A stretch of DNA of 64,000 nt from Nectonema munidae (GCA_030549495.1 JAUIRK010000008.1:372001-436000), one strand, 5' to 3'; shown: positions 11,695-23,239, numbered from the stretch's first letter. Notes: generated from the sequence alone by a model not told the origin. Numbers and translations: made by a program.

Positions 11695-14395
11695 TTGTCT
11701 GATAGGTTAGATCTATGGAAGGATTATTGCCAAGATTTGTTGAATAAAGAACATGTATGGAATAAAAAGTTGCAAGCTGAGCCAAATGAAGGACGCTTAT
11801 ATCAAATAACTGCTGAGGAAGTTAAACAAGCTTTGTTGAAAATGAAGAAGAATAAGGCATCTGGCCCGAGTTGTGTATCAATAGAAGCTCTCAATTGTGT
11901 GGATTAGTAAATGAATTTGCCAGATAAGGTAATTACATGCTGCAAGGAAGTAGGATGCCTAAGAGTTGGAGAAAAAAAATTTTGATACCATGTCATAAAG
12001 GCAAAGGTGATTACAAAATTAGTGAGATTCAAATGGGGTTCATGACCGATAAAACTACGATTGACGCTATTTTTGGTGTTCGTCATCTAATGGAGAAGCA
12101 TATAAGCGCGGGAAAGGAGTTGTACATGCTGTTTATAGATCTTGAAATTCCTAGAGAGGTGATTTGGTGGGCATTTAACCCTATTAGTGACGGCCTATTT
12201 TCATTTCCTCAGTGACGGGGGGGGGGGGGGGGGGGGGCTATTTTAGATAGATATAAAAACGATCAAATTTTAATTATAAATAAATTATGTTTCAACTTTA
12301 TCATCTTCGTTCATTTGTATATTGTTTGATTATACGTATAAAACTTTCTCAAAATGGTCAAACACGAAACTTATTTAAACTGACCGATTCAGCTTGTTTC
12401 GAGATATTGTAGAGTGAATGAACGTATAAACGAACTGTCTTTCTCCTTCAAATAAAATGATGCGCATCAAAATATGCCTCTACAGAGTCCTTGTTTTGTA
12501 TTTAATTAATTTCATTAAAAAAAATCACCTCATTGAATTCGGTATAAAATTCCGTTTTTAGTTCTATATCATTTTTAGTTATATTTTCTTTTTATGCAAT
12601 TTTGTTTTGCCTACTTATAATTCTATTTGTTCTGTGACAAAATAAATTACATATATAGCTACGTATAACTATTTAATCATCAAGTCTTTTATTTCAGTTG
12701 AAGCGTCATATGTCAATCATTTTTTGAAAGGTATGATTAATTTTTATAAAAAATAAACATCACTGTTTGATTCAGCCTACTTGAAAATGCGTACATATGT
12801 GTAAAACACCTGATTTGCAAATTTGATTCACGCTTACAAGTATTTTCAAATTCGAAATCCTAAAACAATCTATAATTGGAATTGGCATTGTTGATTTGTT
12901 ATAAAAATGTGTGTATTTCATGTAAAATTTGAATGAATGTTCTCGTAGTCAGATTTTAGATGTAAACCGCAAATTTGTCTCACATTGATTAGCATTTTCA
13001 AATTCTAAATGCAAAAAGAATTCATAAATGAAATTGCAATTGTTAATTTGTTATAATGTGTATATTCCATGTAAAATTTGAATGAATGTTTCAGAGACAG
13101 ATTTTAGAAGTAAACCACAGGTTTGTTACACACTTATGGGTATTTTCAAATTCCAAAAATGAAATTAGCATGCCCGATTTGATATAAAAAAAAATATTTC
13201 ATGTAAAATTTGAAGGTATATTTTATTAGATATATTTCTCATCCTTCAAAATTTTGATTGACATTTCCAAAAAAAGTAGCCTTGATTTTGAAAAAATTTA
13301 AACTATAAAGTGTTATGTGTTCAAAACTGTATATATTTATAAATTTTCAAACGAGTATATAATATAGAACCAAAGTTATAAGCTTAACTAGAGATACTGT
13401 CAGAATTTTGCTGAAAAAGTTTAACTTGATTTTGATTGACACCTTTAGGCATTAAAAGGTCATTCAACTGCCATGAAAATGGTATCAAAAGATGCAGCTA
13501 TCAATTTTAGGAAATGTCACGAAGTATTGTAGCAAAAGATGTAGCCAATTTTGTACAAGAGAAGTTTTTAGCCCCCCCCCCCCCCGTCACTGATAGGGCT
13601 AAGGAAGAAAAGCGTAATGAAATGTGGAATCAGAGCTGTGATGGAAATGTATACACAGGCTGAAACTGCAGTACAAATCGATGGAGAAAAGTCTGGGTGG
13701 TTCGAAGTCAAAGTTGGAGTGCATCAGGGCTCCGTGCTCAGTCCATTTCTTTTCATGATTGTGATAGATGCAGTGACTGAAAACATATCCAAGAACATGA
13801 GAGAAAATCTATACGCTGATGATTTGCTATTGATTGGTAGCGGTTGGGAAGATGCTGAAAGAAAGTACAGTTGTTGGAAAGAAGCCTTAGAAAGAAAAGG
13901 TTTGGAGGTGAATATTGCAAAAACGAAAGCGATGAAAGTCGTCACGAAAAAATGTATTGACTCAGTGAGTGTCATTGATCCGTGTAGTGTTGGTGGAAGC
14001 AGAGTGGACCGAGATGAGGATGTTGCGGATGATTTGTGGCAAAACTCTACTGGACAAAGTGCCGGCAAAGGCATAAGAAAGATAATATGCGTGGAAGATA
14101 TTGAGAAGCATTTGGAGGAGCATAGACTGCGTTGGCTAGGACACTTGGAGAGAATGGACCCACAAAGGCTGACGAAGAAATTACGAAATGAAAGCATCAC
14201 TGGAGGGGCGAAAGAGGTAGGCCGAAAAAAAGATGGGAGGATGTCGTTAAAAAGGACATGAAGAAAGGGAATCTCAAAATCGAAGATGCTAAGATGAGAG
14301 GAAGATGGAGAAGTCGCTACAAGATCATGGTTGACCTTGGCTCGCCAAGACAAAGCTGCTTCTTTTGAGAGCGAATGAATGATGATGATGATGAA
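11695..14395 (+). mobile_element. RTE-clade LINE, interrupted by a MITE
   Basis: The order of reverse-transcriptase motifs is clear. 11695-11907 has LWKDYCQDLLNKEHVWNKK and ALLKMKKNKASGPSCVSIEA. 11937-12178 has WRKKILIPCHKGKGDYK, TTIDAIFGVRHLMEKH and LYMLFIDLE, ending PREVIWWA. After the MITE, 13603-14261 resumes in register with VKVGVHQGSVLSPFLFMIV, the catalytic YADDLLLIG, and the C-terminal LRWLGHLERMD. The tail GRWRSRYKIMVDLG lies in a shifted frame at about 14220-14367. The element ends in an ATG-type microsatellite (about 14374-14395), as is common for RTE. The apurinic endonuclease domain is missing, a segment is lost between 11907 and 11937, and there are at least two frameshifts, so the copy is dead. 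Confidence 0.85.
12179..13598. mobile_element. 1.4-kb piggyBac-type MITE inside the RTE LINE
   Basis: The left end CCCTATTAGTGACGG and right end CCGTCACTGATAGGG are inverted repeats. TTAA precedes the left end and CTAA (one change) follows the right, fitting piggyBac TTAA targeting. Long G (about 12218-12237) and C (about 13571-13585) runs sit just inside the ends. The interior has no transposase but holds tandem subrepeats: one type at about 12700-12830 and another, of about 130-150 bp, at 12830-13200. A truncated relative lies at 6396-7292. Confidence 0.85.
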
Positions 14396-14660
14396 TTAGT
14401 CGCTGAATTCAGGCCTCTGATAAAATTATTAATCAGCCAAAAATACAAATTTATATATTGCACATTTTAATAAATTTTTTAACCCTAGACAGTTGGTTAA
14501 CCTTCGAGCCCATCTTTTTACCGTTCCCCCCCCCCCTCTTCCACATGCTGGCAACTCTGCAGTCCATAGAGATTTTAAAGATCTTATTTTTTATTCATAA
14601 CTTTAATTACTACCAAACTTTTGTCTTTAAAGTATATGACAAATATGGAAAATGTATTAA

Positions 14661-14786
14661 CCCTTTGAGGAGAAACCAGTGTGGCACCGATGTACGAAGG
14701 AATCAAAATCGTCGGCTTTAAATATATAAAATTTCATTGAAGAAGAAAGGAGGCGATTAGTCTTGAAAATTGTGTTCCTCAAAGTG
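14661..14786. mobile_element. Small piggyBac-type MITE
   Basis: TTAA flanks both sides (14657-14660, 14787-14790). The ends CCCTTTGAGGA and TCCTCAAAGTG are inverted repeats. It is 126 bp and non-coding. Confidence 0.7.
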
Positions 14787-14862
14787 TTAATATGTTTGAG
14801 CATTTAAGTGAATGATAAATGTTGTTATTTTTACATCACGGATCCACAATAGTTGTATAGAA

Positions 14863-15373
14863 CAGGTGTCGCCAACCTATGGCACGCACATCTTTATAGA
14901 CAAAAAATATACGTGCAATTTTGTTATAACCGTATTTCAAGATGAGGAAGAAATCTTTGTTTATAAGGTGGCGTTGTAAAAGCGCATTTTTTGAAATCAA
15001 TTCTTTGTTTTGCAGTGCTTGAAGATCATCTAATATGAGTATACTCTTAAAATTTATCCTAATTTGCGGCAAATTATATAACCGGTTATCGACCACAGTC
15101 GACTTACAAAAATAAAATCGTCTGCTTTTATTAATGCTTTTTAATACAAATCTTCTGCTTTACATTAAATATCGTCTGATCATTCTGGAAGGTTTGGAAG
15201 GAAAAAATGGCAGTAAAAATGATTTTCAAAGACAAAAATATAAATCCTTCATTATTTATATTTTGAAAAAAAAATAAAATTCTGTTATATACGAGTTTTA
15301 TTCATTCGTATTGTGAGATTGGTAGGCGCAATGCGTTTGCCAAACTTCATTATCCAAAGGTTGCCGACGCCCG
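14863..15373. mobile_element. hAT-type MITE with 8-bp target duplication
   Basis: The left end CAGGTGTCGCCAACCTATGG mirrors the right end CCAAAGGTTGCCGACGCCCG. The flanks are gtatagaa and ctatagaa (7 of 8 equal). It is 511 bp. The 86-codon minus-strand ORF it overlaps has no recognisable domain. Confidence 0.85.
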
Positions 15374-15381
15374 CTATAGAA

Positions 15382-16311
15382 CACTTCAGATGAAAAGCAA
15401 AAGCGTTTGCATTATGTCATTCCTAATACAATATATAAAAATAAAAAATAAAGTTTTTGCTTCTATTTTTCATCAAGCTTTCAAGTTAATTTTATTTTTG
15501 TCTCTTTCAAACTTTTAAGGGTATTGTTTTCTAGGTACAAAAGTGCCTGCATTCCTATTTCAAAAATGGACACTTTATATAAATAAAGAATATCACATTT
15601 TTAGCACTCTCAAATTTAAATTTCAGGTTTTTTTGTCATTTATAACACTTTTTTAACTATAGGTATTTTTATATTAAATTTTTATCCTTTTGCTCACCCT
15701 GCTAAAGTTTCATTGGACGCCTATCACTGCGTCTCTTAAAAAACATTGTATGAAATAGGAAATCTTCATTTCAGGGATAGAGCTTTATAAGCTTGCTTAA
15801 TTTCTAAAATAAGTCTGCCTTCATTTTTGAAAAATTGAGGATTCTTTTCTTCCCCATTTTATTGTTTCATCTTTTCAATGAAAAACATCCTCTGTCTCCT
15901 TCTCCACTTTAACTTGTGAATATAAATTGAATAGCACTCGAATTGGATTTTTTTTAACCTGGTATTTCTATTTTGTTATTATTTTTTCCAAGATATTGTT
16001 ATGTAAGTGCTTTATTTATTTTTTGGAAAAAACTTATAAATATGTATGATTATTTTTTTCAAATATTTAAGTTTTAGAAATTAGTGTGTGGTTATCTTTC
16101 TAAATCCAATATAGGGCATTTTTTGAAAATGGTGTCGACACTTATGTAAACAAAGATAACATGACTATCGCAAAATGAACAAGAGAGTGAATTGAGCTTA
16201 AATAGAAAATCTTATGTACCCTGTATGTATTTTTCTTTTTTAAACATCTTCCATCAATAACTTAAAATCCCGGTGTTAACGCATTAACGACCACGTTGTC
16301 TCCTTTTTCAG
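15382..16311. other. AT-rich stretch, probable intron of an unidentified gene
   Basis: No ORF or repeat is recognised. It ends in a pyrimidine-rich acceptor (tcctttttcag) at 16311, so part of it is likely intron. Confidence 0.4.
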
Positions 16312-16418
16312 AGCGCATGAAAAATAATGTGCCTTTTGACCCGTTCCAAGAAACGTTTAAAGGGAGCCTGGACGAGTGGCACCGACAAGAAGACGATACC
16401 ACGATGCCAATTCACTAA
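16312..16418 (+). CDS. Terminal coding exon of an unidentified gene
   Basis: A polypyrimidine tract and AG acceptor end at 16311. An open frame of 34 complete codons follows (RMKNNVPFDPFQET..., ...DEWHRQEDD..., ending MPIH) and stops at 16416-16418. AATAAA lies at 16455-16460. Base composition is markedly richer in G and C than the surroundings, as expected for coding sequence. I do not recognise the protein and could not place its upstream exons. It could also be a chance open frame, but acceptor, composition, stop and poly-A signal all agree. Confidence 0.45.
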
Positions 16419-16454
16419 GAACAAAAAAGAATAATAGCCCATTTTATTACACTT

Positions 16455-16460
16455 AATAAA
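16455..16460 (+). terminator. Poly-A signal after the 16312 exon
   Basis: AATAAA lies 36 bases after the stop codon at 16416-16418, in the right orientation for this exon's gene. Confidence 0.45.
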
Positions 16461-16866
16461 TTCTCTTTTCTCCTTCCCTCTTGCTTATTTATTTTACTCT
16501 AATTCAGTGATTTCTATGCATAAGAATCCAAAATTTGCTTTGAGTAGCTATGGATGAATCTTTACTCGAAAAGTTTTGATGTATTGACATTGCTTTTCTG
16601 CATTTTCAGTTTTGAATTTTGAAAACGATGTCGTCAATTTCTTCCTTTTCAACCATAAAAACTTGGCAGCTTTTGCAAAATACTTTAAAAACATTCATTG
16701 ATATGCTATCCTTGCATGCTACATAAAAGCACTGCACTAAACGATCAGCATTTCATTCATGTTTGTCATTGATCGAATGCACGCACACGCCTGACACTAC
16801 ATCAGTAATGTCTTTCTTTCTTTCTAAATACATATAATATTCTTTTTTAGAAAATATTTTTCTTCT

Positions 16867-18177
16867 ATGGCTCAGAAGAATGAAAATTTGTTCTGGAATG
16901 GGACAGTTGTTCTTTCATCCAACAAAACAAGTGTGATTACTTTTGAAAATATTCAACTATTAACAGATAAAAAAGAAAAAATTCCCAGCAAAATGAAATT
17001 GAATCATCTTTCCAGAAGAATGCAAGCCATAGATGTTTTTGATAAAAATTCTATACCTCTTAATCTAATAAAGCCACAAAAATTTTTAATTGGTGGAAAA
17101 AATTGTCCAGATTTGTATACATTTTTATCGCAGAACATTTTAATTGAGTCTAATATTACTTTATTTTGTGTGATAGATGGAATTGAATCTAGTGAGGATA
17201 AATATTTTATCTTGTTTCCAAAAAAGGGTGAAGAAATGCATAATGATTATGATGATAATGTTATAATTGCTTTCGAAATATATCACCCTAATCAAATTAT
17301 TGAAGAAGCAAATATATGTTTTAATTTTTGTGAAATTCCTGTTTTTTTATTCGAATTTTTTAATTCCTTTTTACATAACACTTATTTGCCTTATTTTTTA
17401 AAATGGTATGATCTTGAAGATATAATTTTATTTTTTTTTAATAATTCCGATTATATTGATACAATGTTTTCGCCTAATACTGCCAAAAAAGGGTGCCACT
17501 TTTCCAATAGATGCACACTCTCTGCTTTGAGTCCTCCAAAGCCCATAGCCAAATATCTTGATTATGTAAAAACTATAAGCTCTATTGGCGATTCTAAGAT
17601 AATTGATTTTATCAAATGCGAAAGTCGAAAGATGGAGACAATACACTTTTCGAACGGCGGGCGTAATTTAGGAGTGTTTGAGTGCAACCCTCAAAACGAA
17701 AAGATTGAAGAAATGATGCAATTGGTGTACACTCGCTGTATCAAGGATCGAGAGTATTTGTATGCTTTTTCTTCCACTTCGCCAATAAAAGATCTTCCTA
17801 ACACTTCAAATGTTCCAAGAAAAAAGATTTCGCAGATTAAAACTTCATCAATTTTCGTAAAAGATAATAAAAGAAAGAACTTGCCCATAAAGGATAAGAG
17901 CTTTTTCATCGAAAAAAATTCTGATAAACAAAATGGCGATATTAATTCATTTAAAGCAGAGCACAAAAAAGAGATTAAAGATATCATAAAGAAAGTGCTG
18001 ATGAAAAATGGCTTTCGTGAAAAAAATAAAACCACAATAGCAAAAACAGGTAATAAACTATACCAATGGTGCAAGCCATTTCTCAAAGATGCTTATGAAA
18101 AGGTATCATCAGATTGGCGCAAAAAGTGTGAGGCAATAGCTACATCTTTGCTATCACAATTAACTCCTGTTAAATAA
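16867..18177 (+). CDS. Hypothetical protein, C-terminus MTBP-like (436 codons)
   Basis: A long open frame with typical host codon use. A good acceptor (tcttttttag) ends at 16850, and the frame is open from there to the first ATG at 16867. So this is either the last exon of a longer gene, a gene with a 5' UTR intron, or a trans-spliced gene. The last 70 or so residues are a charged helical segment (EHKKEIKDIIKKVLMKNGF, KLYQWCKPFLKDAYEKV). To my eye this resembles the C-terminal domain of MTBP, the MDM2-binding protein that works with Treslin in replication-origin firing. The N-terminal 300 residues give no family I can name, and the middle (about 310-365) is Lys/Ser-rich and probably disordered. 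No signal peptide or membrane span is seen. Vertebrate MTBP is about 900 residues, so this would be about half. The assignment is tentative; that it is a real coding exon is much surer. Confidence 0.6.
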   Translation: MAQKNENLFWNGTVVLSSNKTSVITFENIQLLTDKKEKIPSKMKLNHLSRRMQAIDVFDKNSIPLNLIKPQKFLIGGKNCPDLYTFLSQNILIESNITLFCVIDGIESSEDKYFILFPKKGEEMHNDYDDNVIIAFEIYHPNQIIEEANICFNFCEIPVFLFEFFNSFLHNTYLPYFLKWYDLEDIILFFFNNSDYIDTMFSPNTAKKGCHFSNRCTLSALSPPKPIAKYLDYVKTISSIGDSKIIDFIKCESRKMETIHFSNGGRNLGVFECNPQNEKIEEMMQLVYTRCIKDREYLYAFSSTSPIKDLPNTSNVPRKKISQIKTSSIFVKDNKRKNLPIKDKSFFIEKNSDKQNGDINSFKAEHKKEIKDIIKKVLMKNGFREKNKTTIAKTGNKLYQWCKPFLKDAYEKVSSDWRKKCEAIATSLLSQLTPVK

Positions 18178-18213
18178 CATTTTTTAAATCACAATTTTAT
18201 TTTTTTTAATCAA

Positions 18214-18219
18214 AATAAA
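18214..18219 (+). terminator. Poly-A signal of the 16867 gene
   Basis: AATAAA lies 37 bases after the stop codon of the 436-codon frame. Confidence 0.5.
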
Positions 18220-18453
18220 TTTTTTATATTTTTTTTGATTTTTCTCAACATGTAACAAATAAATAGGTCTTGTTCTCAAATTTGTAATCTCATAATGATC
18301 AAAAATGATTTGCTATTAAAGTTATATAGGAATAAGGAGACTAATTGATATTTTCTGAAGATTATTTTTAAGGTAGCACAACCGATATATTTGCTTCAAA
18401 TTGATTATTTATAAACTTCTACTAGGGTAAGCCTATTATGCTTATTTAGCGGT

Positions 18454-18833
18454 TTGAAAAAATTAAATGAGAGGATAACGATTGCTTTTGAAACGAATGC
18501 TTCACATACCGACAAACTAAAGCCATTTGTTGTTTGCAAGTACAAAAAATCAAGATGCTTTAGTAAATCATATGTTCGAGAAATTTATATTTGTTACCGT
18601 TATAACTCAAAAGCTTGGGTGACGTCTTTGTTTTTCACGTCATGGCTTTATGAAATAAACAAACCATGATAAAGAAGCAGAAAAAGATTATTCTTTTAGT
18701 AGATAATGCTTGTTGTCACAAATTCAATGAAACATTTTCAATTATAAGACTATTTTACCTTCCACCAAATACAACAAGCCATATTCAACCTTTGAAGGAA
18801 AGAAATTTATTAGCGTACATATGTTTGTTGTAA
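18454..18833 (+). mobile_element. pogo/Tigger transposase remnant
   Basis: Two overlapping frames joined by an ATGA overlap (18666-18669) carry the DDE core of a Tigger-type transposase. The first has ERITIAFETNASHTDKLKP, CFSKSYV and AWVTSLFFTSWL. The second has KKIILLVDNACCHKF and FYLPPNTTSHIQPL, with the second catalytic Asp in LVDN. The N-terminal DNA-binding domains and C-terminus are absent. Related Tigger pieces lie in the YPEL region at 58230-59165 and 61125-61829. Confidence 0.8.
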
Positions 18834-18839
18834 AATAAC

Positions 18840-19515
18840 AATCAAAATATTTCACAAAATTACAAATTATTATAAAAAATAAATGAAAACAGTTTCTATA
18901 GCTTGGCCCACACAAAGACTAATCAAAGTCGCTGCCGTGTGTAACCATTTCATACATAAAATCATTTTACAAAATGCCAACATTTATTTAATAAGTTTAC
19001 TATTTTTATTAAATATAAAAACAACCATGTTTGAAATATAAGTTTATTTATATACATTATATTAACAAAAATTTTCTATAAGAGTTGCTGCTTGTCTATG
19101 AAACATGTATGATGATCGCATTATAGGATATAATGATCATTCGAATACATGATAATGTAGGATAAGAGAATAAAAGGGGTGTGCCTAAATTATGCAAAAA
19201 AGTTGTGCCAGCTCAGGAATTTTACTTTATACATTATCATTCAAATGAATATATTAAGTTTTTTTCCTTAAATTGTTAATTAAAAACTTTTTTCTGTTTT
19301 TTTCAAAACTTTTTTCACAAAACACATATAACTGTTTTTTTTTTAATTATTATCAATTCTATATATTTTTGAAAATATTTCGCTGGTTTAAAATTTAAAT
19401 CTGAACCCTTTAATCTTACAAAAGATTAAATTAATAAGGTAACATTATAAATTGCAATTTAAATTATGAAGAAAACGTCGTTATATTATAATTATATATT
19501 TGCTATAGATTTATT
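18840..19515. other. AT-rich stretch with a dispersed repeat
   Basis: 19178-19253 is an inverted copy of 28223-28305 (shared ends ggtgtgcctaaattatgc and attcatttgaatgataatg). The rest has no recognised feature. Confidence 0.5.
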
Positions 19516-19521
19516 ATTTTG

Positions 19522-20284
19522 AATGGCGCTATGACAATTCGTCGTAGGACAGTTTGTTCCGCGACAATATGTCGTCGGTCACTTCCTCTCTAAAATTTCA
19601 TAAATTCATTATTTTCAACCTTTGAATTTTTAAAATTTAAATACGATTCAAAAATATGTTTTATTTTAATTATTGTTTTTCAGCTTTCAAGTTACTTAAT
19701 TTTTTAAAGTTGAGAAAGTTATATTTTCTTCTATACATATAGCACACTTTTTTTTATAAAAGATACGAATATTAGAATAAAGAACGTCATGAAAAATTAT
19801 GATTCCAACCAAAAACTTACATTTTTGAAAGCAATTGCACATAATGCCAAATTTTTAAATTAACATCTTATTTTCAATAAACTTTGTTTTTAATCATTTT
19901 TATTGTGACTTGTCTTTTCTTCTTACCTAGAAACCATTTTAAGACTTTTATAGAAGCAAGTGTGTTTGGGATTAAAAAAATTAAAGTCTGATTTCATTTC
20001 AAGCAGCAAAAAGAAGTGCGTACGTAGACTACGCTCTCTTTAAATTTACCAAAATTATTTTAGAAAAATTGTAAATTAGTGTTAAGTTAATTTCAATAAA
20101 AGCACAGCATTCATTTTATAAGATAATTTTATTGATCAAGTTAAAAATAAAAAAAAGCTAAATCAGAAGTAATTTGTTTAATGATATACTTTTATAACGC
20201 AAAATTAACCAAGAACAATTTGACCGGAGGAGACGAATTAAATGGGGACAAATTGTCCTAGAGACGAATTGTCCGGAGGCCATT
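19522..20284. mobile_element. MITE with long GACAATTCGTC-rich inverted ends
   Basis: About 60 bp at the left (AATGGCGCTATGACAATTCG..., AGGACAGTTTGTTCC..., TCGGTCA) aligns with the reverse complement of the right end (AATGGCCTCCGGACAATTCG..., AGGACAATTTGTCCC..., CCGGTCA). Each end holds several GACAAATTGTC-like short repeats. It is about 760 bp and non-coding. No clean target duplication was found, so the superfamily is open. Confidence 0.7.
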
Positions 20285-20778
20285 TTGAATACATTGTTCC
20301 GAAAATAATTTTTTTTTTATTTCAACCTACAATTTAAGGTAAAAGCTTTCAAATTGACTTATTTAATGAAAATGATAAATTTTAAATATATTTCTTTGGT
20401 TTATATAAGTATGAAGTTCTTAAATCCATCAAATTTTATTTTGTGAATAGAATTGATACAATTTTTTTTTATTTTATAAATTATTTCGTTTTGTTCAAAT
20501 AAATTACTTACCTCATAAGATTAAAAACCAACTATGGGCTATTTTATTTTTATTAGCTGTTATTATTTTATTAGCTAATTCTAGGATCGGAAAGGATTTA
20601 GATTTTCTCTCCTTCCTAATCAATGGCCGTGATTGTGCTAAATGAGTTATTAATCACTTTGTCGTCAAAATTCATTGATTAAGAATTGTTCTTGTATAAC
20701 TTTTGTGTTTTCAGACGGATTTTTATAATTTTTTAGATACTTATCTTATTATTCTTTTTAAAGAATTTGTGGTTTAAT

Positions 20779-23198
20779 ATGAACTCGCTTTGTCAAACTT
20801 GTTTTAAAAGCAAGGATGAAAAAATGATATACTGTTGTAAGTGCAATAGAATTTTCTCATTTATCAAGTTTCACGTCCTTTTTACCTTTTGTGTGTCAAA
20901 AAAGCATTATTAAGACATCACAACTTGTCTATTTTGGGCTCATATTACTCTTCTGCTGTGAGAGAAAAAGTTTTTTTAAGAGAAGTTGAACTTGAATTTT
21001 GTCCTATGCTCAAAGATATTTGTTATTACAAAATTGATTCCATCACTCATGGCTTTATAAAGATTAATGACAGATGATAATAAAGTACCGATTTCAACAA
21101 CACCAGATGGTAATTGTTTCTTCAATGCACTTTCTATTTGCATAGTTGGAAATGAATCCTTGAGTCTAAAGTTACGTTTGCTAACAGCAATTGAATTTAG
21201 CTTGAATTATTTAACATATCAAAAATGTCCAAATAATCCCTCTATTGATTTTGTTTCTCCTTTGATAGAAAAAGAAAGGTTAGGTTGTTCTAAAATTGGT
21301 TCTTCGTGTTCAGCATATACGATGAAAGTTGCTGCTACTGTCATAAGGAGAAAAATAATCAGCATTCATCCCTCAATCAATGGCGTATTAGACAGAATAT
21401 CACCAATTCTTAATACAACTTTTTATCCTCAGAAAATTGAAAAAGAACAGGTTGAACCTTTTTTTATAATGTGGACAAATACTAGTAAAACTCAAAATAG
21501 CTTTTGACAACCTAATCACTTTGTCCCATTAGGCTGGATGATCACATAGATATTACTAAATCGGAAAATTCTATTATTAATAACTCTTTAATGTATAATA
21601 AATATATTAGATTTAATGATAGTTTAGTCGTTAAAAATGATGTCGGTTCAGATAACATAGATCTTGATTTGCTCCATGGTGAAAAGGAATTAATTATGCG
21701 TCATAAATTGAAAAATAAGCTTCTGAAATTAATGAAAATAATTAAAATTTTGAAATCTCCTATCAACGTAGCTAATTCAATCCCAACCGGTATAAAAGAA
21801 AATATTTATTTTATAATAGAAAAATTTTTTATTGATGATTGCGGCTCTTGGAAAAATACATCGCAAAAAATATGAATTTTTAATAAATGTAAAAAATGAA
21901 AATACTTTCTTAGAAAGAAAAAATGGAGAACTTGATAAATATAAATTAGGTAAAACATTTCTTCCGTTAAATGATGAACATCTTGATAAAAATAGAATAT
22001 TTATCTTAAAACCATATTATTGTGTAAGTAAAAGAAATTCTAAATATAAAAGAAAAATTTCATGGATAAAGGATAATTGAACTAGAGAAAAAGAATTATA
22101 TTTATGGGAATACGTTGGAAGTTATCCAAATATGATTTCTATACACGGTAACACAAGAAACCACAACCAGGAGTACATAAAGGCAAATCAACAAACTAAA
22201 AAAAAACGTTTTAATGGGGTTGAAAGAGAATAGTTCTTATAAAAAAATATATTTTTGCTTGTCAAAAAATAAGTGTGACATATCGAGAGACTTAAAGTAT
22301 ATAAGAAATGTTAAATATAACTTGGAAAAACAAAATTTTGGTGACTTAAATAGAAATAACCTAGCAGATGATATTCAATGTGGATTTAATATGATCACCA
22401 ACTCAAATCCATTTGTTAAGGAAATTATTATATCAGAATTTGGCCATCTAAGGATCATATGTTATACCAATAACCAGCTTATTCATCTAAAAAGATGTCT
22501 ATTCGATAATAGCATTCTTGGAGTAGACAGAACCGTTCAATCTTGGCCAGTGTTTTATAACATGTACTGTCTTCCAAGACACAGAGTTTATTAGAAAATC
22601 AAAAAAAGTATCTCCCATATTATTCTTCATTTTATTCTGCTCTAGACATTTAGAAAATAATAAACGATATTTGTCACAAAAAATAGGAATGAAAATATAA
22701 GAAATTAAATATTTCATTGAATTAATTCTAGGACAAAGAGGATTGTCCGAATCAAAAACAATAGATGAATTTAAAGAGAAAAAAATGTATATAATTAAAA
22801 AATATCAAAACAAAATAGGTAAATATCTAACTAAGAGAATAATACCAAATATTGAAGAACACATTTTTCTCCCACACAAAAGCTCTACCAAGATTCCTTA
22901 TCAATGGAAAAACAACAATTGCGAATCCATGAATAATATACTGAAATCCAATGCTAACTGAAAAGTTCTTAAAATGCCTAGTTTACTAAGTATGGTTTAT
23001 GAAGAAGTTTGTTTCCAAGAAAATTTGATTGAATGTGCATTATATGGATTTGGAGACTATGAGCTTACTTCAAAACAACTTAAACTAAGAAAAAATGAAT
23101 GGGAAAAACAATCTAAAGAAAACAAAGTTAAGATCTTTCAAAGTTTCATAGATGTTAATAGTTCCATCTTTGAGAATTCAATTGTTTCTACAGATTAG
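20779..23198 (+). mobile_element. Decayed OTU-MULE DNA transposon
   Basis: A run of plus-strand frames gives the parts of one transposon protein in order. A Cys-rich N-terminus comes first (CQTCFKSKDEK, YCCKCNRIF). An OTU-type cysteine protease domain follows at 21067-21507, with the DGNCFFNALS core in which D, C and N-F-F-N are kept. A Mutator-like transposase segment lies at 22214-22594 (PFVKEIIISEFGHLRIICYT, then LGVDRTVQSWPVFYN, which holds the first catalytic Asp of the usual LGVDRTFNLG). A C-terminal segment lies at 22743-23198 (YQWKNNNCESMNNILKSNAN and beyond). The frame breaks at least six times, so it is inactive. Terminal inverted repeats were not found by eye. OTU domains joined to MULE transposases occur in animal and plant elements. 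Confidence 0.75.
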
Positions 23199-23239
23199 AA
23201 ATTAATTGTAAAAAGAGCATCAAATGTTGCAAGGAAGCC

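Noticed and set aside
13724-14353. 209-codon minus-strand ORF
   Set aside because: It is antisense to the RTE reverse transcriptase, whose motifs are clear on plus.
17428-18086. Two minus-strand ORFs of 72 and 131 codons
   Set aside because: They are antisense to the 436-codon plus-strand frame, which has the acceptor and poly-A signal.
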